A DNA stretch of 64,000 nucleotides, taken from assembly GCA_022818135.1 (NCBI GenBank), contig JAFMSR010000014.1:35645337-35709336 (forward strand). Reading direction: 5' to 3'. The position numbers and the translations under genes were made by a program. The stretch comes from Saxidomus purpurata. Its lineage: Eukaryota; Mollusca; Bivalvia; Venerida; Veneridae. Below the pieces are notes generated by a model. That model did no database searches. It was not told the origin of the DNA and was given only the letters and a program-made list of their open reading frames with translations. Positions 31,302-41,778 of this stretch are shown piece after piece (position 1 is the stretch's first letter; each line of letters starts with the position of its first letter).

Positions 31302-33843
31302 AGCTGCTCGCTCTCAGATTTGGTTAAAAAAAATATGTTCTTCAAACTGCATGTAAATAACATTATTTTGGAACATATAGTCATATAAAAAGGCTCCAAT
31401 ATAAATTCCTGTCACGTATATCTCTAAATGTCAAATAATACGCTGTCAAATTCAAAAGCGTTGCAAACGCTTTTGAAATTCCAATATACTGCAGATTTCA
31501 TAATAGCGCGCCGTTTCAGTGTTTGCATTACACACAGGTAGTAAATGACGTAGTTGTCACATTCTGTAGTTAGCTCCGCCCAATCGATACCTTCATCTAT
31601 CGTACACGCTGACTATACTATACTGACAGTACAACTAGAATCTAGTGCTTATGTATTCGTAGGATAAAATCGGTTAATTCATAACTTCGAAAGTTTATTT
31701 CTTAAACAGCTGTACTGAAACTATTACCTGTGTACAAACCGATCTATTCAATTTTTACAAACGAAACCGAACTATACTGCGCGTGTTCTGTAATCAACAA
31801 GTAACAAAGATTTTATACTTTTATGTAATAAAATGTTTGATGCCTCGGTTAAGGCTGTGCTAAGAAGACACGGTTTTATAGAATTTAACTTACAACGTAC
31901 GTTTTACAAACGTGATTCCAAGAACATGTCTTGCAGGATGTTTCGAATGAACTGTTTTATATTCGTATATCACTGTTGAACCTGCAGAGAATATAGCACC
32001 CCTAATAATCTTTCCTATATATTTTTCATACGCGGAATCTTTTCTGAAGCGAGATTAGAAATGTATCTTTAGTTGTTTGTTATCATCGTCGATTGTCTTT
32101 TACCAGAGAATACCGAAATTCACCTTCGCAAAATTTATGAAAAAATGTCTAGATCAATGAATGACCACACTTAAAGTTACGGTAAATTGTATATATTGTA
32201 TATGCACTGTGAGTATAGTAAACTTCCGTGTACCATCTCAGATCCAGGTAAATGTATCAATAGTATGTCGATAAAATAAACACTAAACCATAGGGACCTG
32301 GTTGCACAAATATATTTCAAAATGAATGCTAAACAATTCCAATCTTTTACGAAAAAAAAAATCCGTTTTTTCTACTTAATAATAAAGACAAGGGTGGACA
32401 GTCGCCATCTTTTTACCAAGCGGAAGCGGACATCCATATTCAACGGCATATCTACGGCCCTCTCGGCGACCCTATACGGAAAGGTACATTGTGTCAATGT
32501 ATCGAGTGCGGCCTTATTTCAGTTAATTTTGAGATGAAATAGTGGTGTGGGACAAAGTTTATTTGAATAAATGTGATAAGGCTGCTATCGGCACATTGAC
32601 ACCATTTACCTTGGCTGTATAAGGTCGCCGAGAGGGCCGTAGAAATGCCGTTGAATAGGGTTATCCGCTTCCGCTTGGTAAAAAGATGGCGACCGTCCAC
32701 CCTTGTCTTTACTATTAAGTAGAAAAAACGGATTTTTTTTTCGTAAAAGATTGGAATTGTTTAGCATTCATTTTGAAATATATTTGTGCAACCAGGTCCC
32801 TATGCACTAAACATTCAAAACTTGGCTCACTTGTACATGTAAGTGAATGAAACTACTTTATATAAAACAAAGTAAATTTCATTTGTACTGGTGATATGTT
32901 AAATTGTTGGCAATTTTATGTACTTGTCTACCAGTATAGGTACTTAGACCTCGCATTTATTATTTTCAGTTTTCACTTTTTTCAAAAATTAGAAATAAGA
33001 AACAAGCATGATGTCTAAATAGTTGGTCTACCGGTATAGGAAAACGCTCAACATTCCAGTTTTACACAACGACTCTGATGACATATGCGCTAGACATATT
33101 CAGCAGGATTGTAGAAATAATCTAATAGTCAAAAGTGTGCATGATAGATATAAATCCTGTCTTCAGAGCGACAGAAAAAGTAGCACTCTTGTAAGTCAAA
33201 TACAGCACGTGCAAAGCATGCGCGGTTATAACAAGACACCAGTTTACGATCGGATTATTTATAGACAAACTAGTATGAAAGAGCAAAATCGAATGTATAT
33301 TTACAATATTTTTTATTCTTTCTATTTCTGCGACAGATATATACACAAAATGGATGTAAGTGAAAATGATATTTGTACCGGATTTACACGTACATGTTGT
33401 ATGCATATATCCCTTTCTTTGTTGGGACTCTATCACATAAGTGATCTTACGTAAAGACCGACTAAACACTATTGAATGCCGTAAATAATATGACCGATTT
33501 TTTTCTCAGTTGTGTCATGGACTTATGTTCACACTGAAACATACATGTAGTTTATCTGTTTGCTCTCCGTACTGTGTAAAAGGTAGCTCCGCCCACAGAC
33601 GCTTTAGTCATTCATTACCTGTATTCAATCGATACGCAACAAACACTGAAACGGCACACTATTATGAAATCTGCAGTAAACATATACTGTAGCGGTGCCA
33701 TGTAACCAATCAATCGATTTCTGCAAATCTCTACCTAGATTTTTGCTTATATTTTGTTTCTAGCCTTTAATTTTATATTTATGTATAAGTATGTCTATTT
33801 TTTTTTAAATATTTTTTTCAACGGTAACTGAGAGCGAGCAGCT
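31302..33843. mobile_element. 2.5-kb TTAA-flanked inverted-repeat element, interrupted
   Basis: The ends are AGCTGCTCGCTCTCAG and its complement, with TTAA outside both (31298-31301 and 33844-33847). Inner arms also pair: 'ctgcagatttcataatagcg' and 'ccgtttcagtgtttgc' near 31480-31530 mirror 'gcaacaaacactgaaacggc' and 'tattatgaaatctgcag' near 33635-33675. A separate foldback element (32289-32804) sits in its middle. The open frame at 33023-33454 inside it has no recognisable domain. Probably non-autonomous. Confidence 0.75.
32289..32804. mobile_element. 516-bp hAT-like foldback element with 8-bp target duplication
   Basis: The two arms are near-perfect reverse complements from the outer CATAGGGACCTGGTTGCACA inward for about 200 bp. 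The direct repeat CACTAAAC lies immediately outside both ends (32281-32288 and 32805-32812). An 8-bp duplication is the hallmark of hAT-type transposition. It carries no transposase. It is nested inside the older TTAA element. Confidence 0.85.
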
Positions 33844-34189
33844 TTAAACATTAGACACCTTTTGAAAACCATACACGGTAAATACACATGTTACATGTGT
33901 CATCCTAGACTACCTGTAAGATAAGGTGCCTTACAATTTACGATCCATATGGGTTTACATACATTATCTAAAAGTATTCATAAATCAAAGAACGTGTGCA
34001 TGAAATGAATCACATATGTACGTGATATGTATAGTGTAGTCGGGAGAACTGTTCTTGAATCGCTCCAAGGACAAAGTAATTGAGAGAGAAACAGGATTTT
34101 ACATGGACATATGACGATGGTGTATATTTCGTATCCGTTTTTTTATATAACCAGTAGTCAACTAAACATGTAAACCGTTGTATTTACAG

Positions 34190-34325
34190 GTGTGTTATGC
34201 GATCTATTGAATTATATATTTGGAAAATGAGTGGCTTCAAATTTCATAATTTTTCTCTCGAATGAACGAACCAGAGGCGGAAGCTGATATTGTTAATATA
34301 GCTACCCAGCTCTCATCTACTCAAG
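34190..34325 (+). pseudogene. Diverged copy of the STAND gene's first coding exon
   Basis: The acceptor 'gtatttacag' and donor CAAG|GTTTGT are retained, and the sequence parallels 41658-41778 closely. Starting at ATG 34227 it reads MSGFKFHNFSLE and then stops, because one base is missing relative to the intact copy. After the deletion the family frame resumes at an in-frame ATG (34262): MNEPEAEADIVNIATQLSST, again ending in phase 1. It is either a relic of a lost paralogue or an alternative first exon using the inner ATG. No HEPN exon follows it before 41.6 kb. Confidence 0.7.
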
Positions 34326-35317
34326 GTTTGTGATTCTATAATTTGGTGTGTTTAAGCATTTAATATACGAGTCAATGTTTTATCAGGAAATGGCTGGCAA
34401 CTGTTGTATGGGGTTGGGGATTGCAGCAGTGGGACGGAGGTTGAAGTTTCCGACTTGGCCAAGCGCCTAATACTTATAAATTAAATGTTATTATTTCGTT
34501 TATTGACTCAAAGGTAAATCACAATGAATGCTTGAATAGATCACTATGTACTACAATCGATTTAATAACAGAAGTAAACAGTAAGTTACGGTTGTGTATG
34601 CAGATACACCCAACCGATTTACGCATACGAGCTAGGATCGGTTTGTGCTTTGTCTGGCTTTTTTGGGCATTTTCCAATGACATAGAGGATCTAAGAAAGA
34701 TGACCTTATATTTCACTATAGAAGTGTCGAGTATACTGAAAAGCGCAATCCCGATCTCGCTCTACTTTGTGTCTTTGTTTTTCTAACAATCTATCAAAAT
34801 GTTTGTCAGGGTCTGTTAATCAAAGCACTGAAAGTAATGGTGGAGCGGTTGTGTTGGCATGTGTACATAAAGCTTGGGCAACCAATACTGAAAAGTTATT
34901 TCCAAGTGATATACTGAAATGTTCACTCCAAGACGTGAAAATGATCACTCAAAAGTCCAAGACGAGACAATATTCACTCATTTATTCTGTGAAATTCTGT
35001 TCAACTACTAAGCAGGATTTGAAATGCTCAATTAAAGGGACTTGACTGCTCAAATCCAAGACGTTAAAATAACAAGATGGAGGTCAATGTCAAGGAAATC
35101 AAAACTGATTTGCAATTCTCGCAAACTTGTGTTTTATATTGCAAAAAGCGCTCCAAATGTAGTACTAAATAACTAGAGTTTAGTTTGAAGAAACTAGTGT
35201 CAGTCGTAATTTTAAAACTTCAGTTAATCAGCCATGCAACCCATTGGTACACAAACATTAAATGATTATGCTGACTCATAAAAAGTAAATTCTTAAAATA
35301 CTTCGAATAGAAATTTA

Positions 35318-35471
35318 CATGTGCTGATGTTAATTTCAAAGCGGAAGTGGTCAATGCATGCTAAAAGTGATTTCAGTTCAGATAATGAAACATTTTACAT
35401 GTGCTAATGTTTAAGTTCAATTCGGAAGAGGTTAGTGCATACCGAACGTGACTTCAGTTCGGTTAATGAAA
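35318..35471. repeat. Local tandem duplication, ~78-bp unit
   Basis: 'acatgtgctgatgttaattt', 'cggaagtggtcaatgcatgc' and 'gatttcagttcagataatga' recur about 78 bp later as 'acatgtgctaatgtttaagt', 'cggaagaggttagtgcatac' and 'gacttcagttcggttaatga'. No coding sense is seen. Confidence 0.65.
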
Positions 35472-36654
35472 CTGTACTGACAGGAATGTGTCAGAATGTC
35501 ATACTTTTGGTCTCTGTTTCGTCTGGTTCTAACCAGCAATCAACTGTTACAACTTGGGCTGATGTACGCATAAATGTTTGTATTAAGGTTTTTAGAATAA
35601 GTCCCATTAAAAGTTTTACGACTTAGATGCAAATCGTATCTTGCGCCCAGCCTATGAACAGATCTCCCGAGTAGTGCACTTACTTTTAGGAAAAACAGGT
35701 TGTAAGCATATTTCCAAAAATTCTCAGCTTCTAAAAGCAAAATTTAAATCTGCTACACCAGTCTAAACGCAGCCTAACAAATTAAATTTGGATAATGTAT
35801 CTGCATTTAATCATGACATAAATGATATAAATTATTTTACAAAATGGCTAATGTCGCAAATTGCTTTCATGTGATTTTGTCACGCCAGTCTGACAAATAC
35901 ATTATTGATACTATTGAATACATAAACAGCTAGTTAATCCTTGTATGTAGCAAAACTGGAGATGTGTACGAATTGGAGTCTGTCAACTGCAACTACTTAT
36001 ATGAGCTTCAACTCCGTACAGTCTTGTATTTACGCACCTTTGGTGTATCGCATGTCAACAAGAAGAACATAGTCTACTTGTTTCATACATTCTCGTCATC
36101 CAGAGCATTTATTATAAAATTTCATGTTTGTTGAAAGCTCGGCAAACCACTGATGTATGAGGATGGTTTCATACAACAGATACAACTCTGTATATTCAAG
36201 TCACTCACGAGTACTTTTAAAATATTTCACTTTTTTTTTCTTGACTTTGTACAATCACTAAAGTTTGACAGTAATCATTGAAAATGTGTCATCCTTTATG
36301 ATTAGCCATACTTTTTCACATATGCTGCGAGTATAAATGCCAAATGGAGAATAAACATTGACCAAATACGGATAACTTTATATCTAAGTGAACAGTGACA
36401 ACTATTTTAAATTCTGATCACGTTTGGAACACAATACTCTATCGAACAAACGTAACGCTAGTCCATTTTTTTGGTTCCCTAAAGTAAAATATTGTCGGAA
36501 ATAAGCAAGAACAAAACAAACACCAAAAACAGACAAACACGAAGCACGCTACTATATATAGCAATTAAACAGCAGTAAATGCGTGTAGTACATTTTTCCG
36601 ATAATTGATAAAGATTAAAAACTGTCGGTATGCTAATTCATTAGAGGATAATAC

Positions 36655-36777
36655 ACGACTGAGCCGGGCCGGGACGTGATAATCGGCCCGCAGGAAGCAT
36701 AATGGCACGAGGGCTTTAGCCCGAGTGCTATTATGCGACTGAGGGCCGATTATACGTCCCGGCCCGGCACAGTCGTG
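36655..36777. repeat. GC-rich 123-bp hairpin repeat
   Basis: 'cacgactgagccgggccggg' begins a 35-bp arm that pairs with an arm ending 'cggcccggcacagtcgtg', and the centre contains a second hairpin around 'ggctttagcc'. A related piece (ccgattatcgcataatcggc) lies at 37175-37205. It has the look of a short foldback MITE and stands out in AT-rich DNA. Confidence 0.75.
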
Positions 36778-37923
36778 AATTAACGTCTATAATACATATT
36801 TTTCATTTTTAATCAGTATTCTAGCATATAATGTGCTAAACTACTAGATAAATTGTACTAGAAAAATAAAAACTTACGTGTAATTCACAGATCCTGTTCA
36901 TTTAGTGATTATGATTTAAAGTTTGTGTTTTCCTCACTTCACGGCCATTCCTTGAAGTTTTTATCGTTACGCAACATCTTTTTCCCAGTGTTGATGATAT
37001 TCTTTATTATTGATAAATTCGTTTGTATATTGTAACACACATAATTTAGTACCTATTTTCTATCACTTTGTTTTAATGATCTCTTTTGATCGCGATTCAA
37101 TTGATTTTGTCGCTGGCGGCCATTTTATTCAAGAAGTGACGTCATTTGTAGCCGTTGACGTCCTTTTCTGAGAGCCGATTATCGCATAATCGGCCCTCAC
37201 GCGCGGGCCAATTATTTTGTATTGCCCTGACCGTGAAGATAATCATTGTAATACTGTATAAATTTGTTACTATATATAGTAACATATGTATTATTGTAAA
37301 ATATAACACTTTTGTCGCATGTAGATTTTATGTCGGTTTATCATTGCATTTCTGTGAACATACAATTTAATTGGGGATTTCAAAGACAAATATATTGAAG
37401 ATATTACTCCGCTTCGAACTTTTTCTTTCAGCGAAGTTGCCTGTGTTTTTATGAACTTAGTAACGCCAAAGTCCGTTTAGATATTGTTCTGTTCTGTCCT
37501 ATTGTATTCTAATCTGTTCCATAATGTTCCCTCTGGAACGGCTGTCAACCGTCCCAAAAATGAAACCGAAATTCATTTGTTTGAGTCTCAAGAAATCTAG
37601 GAGGGCGTCCAATATATATGCCAAGGTAAAACGTAATGTAACTGTCTCTTTTTACATTTTCTAAATACTTTGCATAAGCCTAGAGAAACAAGAGCCATGT
37701 TACAAATGGTTAATCCCCCGGCCGGGAAGAAGTTACCTGAAGGTTGTACGTTCGTACAATTTACTTGGTGAGAGGAAATCCTTAAAAAGCCGTATAGTTA
37801 TGGTCATGCTGAGTACAGTTTTCAAGTAAGTGGAAAAAGAATAAGACAATGAAGAGAAGTTTTGCAAAGTTATATTAATGTTCATTATCAGTATAGGTAT
37901 GATATTTTTCTATTTGACTTAAA

Positions 37924-38540
37924 GTAGGCAAGGAAGAGTTATTGTTCTTGCACAATGCTTTTCCTACCAATGTGCTATGTTAGTGTATTAAGTTTGAAGA
38001 AAATCACTCAAGTACTTTTGGAGTTATGCTCCGGATTTTTTTTTTCAAGTAAATCTGATAAAGGGGAATAACTCTAAAAGTAGGCAAGGTAGAGTTATTG
38101 TTCTTACACACTGCACTTCCTACCAATGTGCTATGTCAGTGTATTAAGTTTGAAAAATCCCTCAAGTACTTTTGGAGTTATACTCCGGAATTTTTTTTCC
38201 AAGTAAATCTGATAAAGGGGAATAACTCTAAAAGTAGGCAAGGTAGAGTTATTGTTCTTGCACACTGCACTTCCTACCAATGTGCTATGTCAGTGTATTA
38301 AGTTTGAAGAAAATCGCTCAAGTACTTTCGGAGTTATGCTTCGGACAAAGTTTTTCAAGTAAATATGATAAAGGGGAATTACTCTAAAAGTAGGCAAGGT
38401 AGAGTTATTGTTCTTACACACTGCACTTCCTCCCAATGTGCTCTGTCAGTGTATGAAGTTTGAAGAAAATCGCTCAAGTACTTTTGGAGTTATGCTCCGG
38501 ACAAAATTGGGACGGACGCACGGACGGACGGACGGAGACC
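37924..38540. repeat. Four tandem units of ~155 bp plus ggac microsatellite
   Basis: The unit start 'gtaggcaaggtagagttatt' recurs at 37924, 38080, 38234 and 38390, spaced 154-156 bp apart. Each unit runs through 'cttcctaccaatgtgctatg' and 'ggagttatgctccgg'. The array ends in 'ggacggacgcacggacggac'. A single diverged unit with the same ending is at 62250-62465. Confidence 0.85.
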
Positions 38541-38697
38541 ATTTCTAATATCCCCTTCGCCTTCGTCAAAGTTGAAATCTGCAGATTGACATTTTTATTG
38601 GATCTTCATGAAATTTAGTCAGTTTGATTGTCCTGGTGACATTTAGGTCGAGTTCAAATGTAGGTAATCTGGGATCAGAAACTAACTTACCCAGTCA

Positions 38698-39480
38698 TCC
38701 TCAATAATCTGGAATGTCTGAACGCAGTCGTATTCGTTCGTAACAGAGTCCTACGGGATCGGGAATGGTCCGGAGAGGTCGGCCAAACATTCCTGATAGT
38801 TAGGTGCGTCCCGTAATGCGGCAGTCACACAGTGCCGTTTATGGCTCCCGTTTGAGATCAGACAGCGCTACGACACGAAAAGTGAAAAAGTCGGATTTCT
38901 ATTCTCAATGATCTGGAATGTACTATCATTGTCTGAACGCAGTGGTATACGTTCGTAAAAGAGTCCTACGGATCGGACATGGTCCGGAGAGGTTGGCCAT
39001 GCACTCCCGACGTAACATTCGGGAAACCGATTTTGTCTAGTCGGATTACAATCGTGACTACGTCGGAACAAATTCTGCTGTATCGGATCAAAATAGTAAC
39101 AATGTCTTGTGTTGTCTGAACGGTGTCTGGACAGTGTCCTGTGGAACGGAAATGATATGCAGAAATGTTTTATTGCCATTTCTTGCCAATTGAGTGCATA
39201 CTGCGTCCAAATTTTGCCGAATGCGAACCGTCGGCGTCGATTGACTGTGTGTTCACTGTCGGATCGCATTCGGAGGAATCGGCACGCTGACGGGACATAT
39301 TCGGTCGTTTTTTACCATGCGAAAGATACAAATCGGAACAGAATCGGATTGAGAACGGGAAAATTGGTAGTTCGACTGGAAACGGCTGAATCGGAACGCT
39401 TCCTGAACTGTTTCCGACTGTTGTCGTTTCTACAAATTTTATTGAAAAAGTTTGAATTTCCAGCAATTTTATTCGGGAGT
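38698..39480. repeat. CpG-rich repeated segment
   Basis: A block at 38698-38800 ('tggaatgtctgaacgcagtc', 'gagtcctacgg', 'atggtccggagagg') recurs at 38906-39015. The following sequence is rich in 'atcgga' and 'tcggaac'. Long overlapping open frames on both strands (98-154 codons) reflect the raised GC content. They have no recognisable domain and are not called as genes. Confidence 0.55.
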
Positions 39481-40999
39481 AGTCCTTTACATTTACAGCC
39501 CAATCATCATGTAATTGCTCAGAAGGTTTGTCCTGTCAAGGTCAAAGAGAATGTTTGTGTTTATTATATATAGTTTTGGGTTGCAGTTTGGTCACATATT
39601 GTCATTAGTATGTCTCAGGTGATCGATTTAGGGCCATCTTGTCCCTCTTGTTTGATCGTGTTGTTATCATGTATATCAAGGTTCTATCCTTCACTTGCTT
39701 CGATTTGGTTTTCCGACATAAAAAGATAAGCGACAATCTTTAAACTTACTAGTAATGGAGATATTTGGATAGCAGATGTGGCAGTGAGTTCCACACTTTT
39801 CATTATCAAGATCAAAACACAGCATTTTATTTTACCACTTGCATGTATATGTATTTTAGACAAATGTTGACTGGTTTCAGATAACATTAAAAGTCATTTC
39901 ATGTCTGAATCATTTGTAACATTTATTTCGGATGAGAGAATAAACAAATCCTTTGAGTAGAATTCTAAAGTTTAATAAGTCCTAAACTATTTGTAAAATA
40001 TATACAGCATAATGTTAACTCTACTCCCACACTACATTCTCTCCAGTTCTCACGTTGGACTCCGTCTATATCGAAATAGTCTTGAAAGATTCCCAGAACC
40101 TAGGAAGTCTCCCCTTTTATTACAATTCCTACAAAGCCCACGCAAAGCTAACATGTTAGCTTCCTTTTAAGGTATGCTACCTCACAAATCATGTAGCCAA
40201 GCTAACCAATGCTACTATGTTAGCTCCCCAAATAAGGCATGTTAGCCCAATAAATCAGGTAGCATTTGCTATCTTCCAGCAGTGCTAACTGTTGAAATAC
40301 CAGTTCTGAGATAGTCCAGACACTGGCCAACCAAGACAATGAAATTCATCTCAGAGAACCCGTTGAGCATTACTGAGAGTCAAAACTACAACACATTGAA
40401 CGGGTAGTGCAGTACTGCACAGCATATGCATTTACATGCGCAATTGCTGATTATTTGATGAAACTTCTAAAAATTAATGCAATTGTTACATGTGTGTCCA
40501 ATACTCAAAATGCCGGACAAATCAGTTTATTATTCACTTACATAGTATAAATTTTATTAACGTTTAATAAGACTTGTGCAAAGCAACACACTTCCTGTTT
40601 GTATATCTTCAACTGACAACAAATAAAAACATTTCCCGTCGCAAACATTTTATTTTTTACTCATTTCTTGATGCAAGACTCAGTACAATGATTCGCTCAT
40701 TCTGTCAATACTCAGTACACGTTTAACCAATACCCAGTACAATAATTAATAAACCGTATCTTCGCTACACTTTCATCGAAATTGATGAAATTTGGAACAA
40801 TAATGTGCTGTCTTTAGGCAAATGAATCGCCCGATTCAGATCATACACATATCAAATTGGGCTAATTAAAAAGTTATTGCATGCTCACTTTCGGCATTTT
40901 TTGAAACTTTTATGTCACAATATGAAGGACATTGGGAGTTACAGTGGTTGGTCTCGCTTTTCCAGTCAACTGATATATAATTACCCCCTCCCCCCTCCG

Positions 41000-41657
41000 T
41001 TCCATTACAGCATTCAATGTGCAATTGAGCACCCATTCAAAAATATATTCGTATATTACTAAATGTCATAAAAGAAGGCCTAACATTGAAAGTGAAACTG
41101 CGTTGTGAATGAGTAATTCGTAATTCATCTCATCCTCATCTTTCGTAATCGCATCCCTCAAGAAGATTATTCTTGCGATTTGTTACATGCCATTATATGT
41201 TTATAATAATACTATTTTATTGTTCTTTGCACAAATACATTTATAACGCATTTAAACAGAATCACATTAAATACATTAAACAAATGAATGTCAGTATATG
41301 CGACGCGACCTGAATACATGTACATTATAATATTTACAACTGGGACTTTCAAATGTACTGATGGACTCTGTTTAATCACCTTGTATTACATGTAGATCTA
41401 TAAACAGTACATGAAAATGGATGGAGGTCTCAAGAAATGTGTTAAGAAACCGGCTGAGCAGATATTGCACCTCGATTAAGGTTTCTTTTAAAAATGAAAT
41501 GAGAACAAACTTTGTTGAGAGACAGTCGAGATTTTTCACGGACTGAAAAACAAAACCAGATGTGAGCTTAAACTTTATATAAATTAGATTGTTTTTTATC
41601 TTCGCTATATCCTATTACTATTAGTCAAGTAAAACACACAAACCGTTGTATTTACAG
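41000..41657 (+). promoter_or_regulatory. Upstream region of the STAND gene, conserved with the 63.4-kb copy
   Basis: Blocks such as 'caatgtgcaattgagcaccc', 'cctaacattgaaagtgaaac', 'aaaccggctgagcagatatt' and 'gagaacaaactttgttgaga' recur in the same order at 63428-63828. The segment ends in the acceptor 'ttgtatttacag' at 41657. It therefore contains, or lies within, a 5' UTR intron, and probably includes the promoter and an untranslated first exon whose donor I could not place. Confidence 0.5.
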
Positions 41658-41778
41658 GTAAATTGTTCGATCGGAAATATGAGTGGTTTCAAATTTCCAA
41701 ACTTAACGTCTACAGTGAACAGACCAGAGGCAGAACCTATCATTGTCGATATAGCTAACCAGCTCTCTTCTAGTCAAG
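41658..41778 (+). CDS. STAND gene first coding exon
   Basis: The exon begins after 'tatttacag'; coding starts at ATG 41679 and ends in phase 1 at a CAAG|GTTGGT donor. It encodes 33 residues beginning MSGFKFPNLTSTVNRPEAEP and ending QLSSSQ. The call rests on three matching copies in the window (34190, 41658 and 63829), each with the same acceptor, length and donor. The following intron is 5.4 kb. Confidence 0.85.

Noticed and set aside
33023..33454. 143-codon frame as a transposase of the 2.5-kb TTAA element
   Set aside because: No catalytic triad or DNA-binding motif can be seen, and a frame of similar length is open on the opposite strand.
38868..39573. Three overlapping frames of 98-154 codons on opposite strands as genes
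   Set aside because: They overlap one another antisense, lie in a CpG-rich repeated segment and show no domain; the lack of stops follows from composition.
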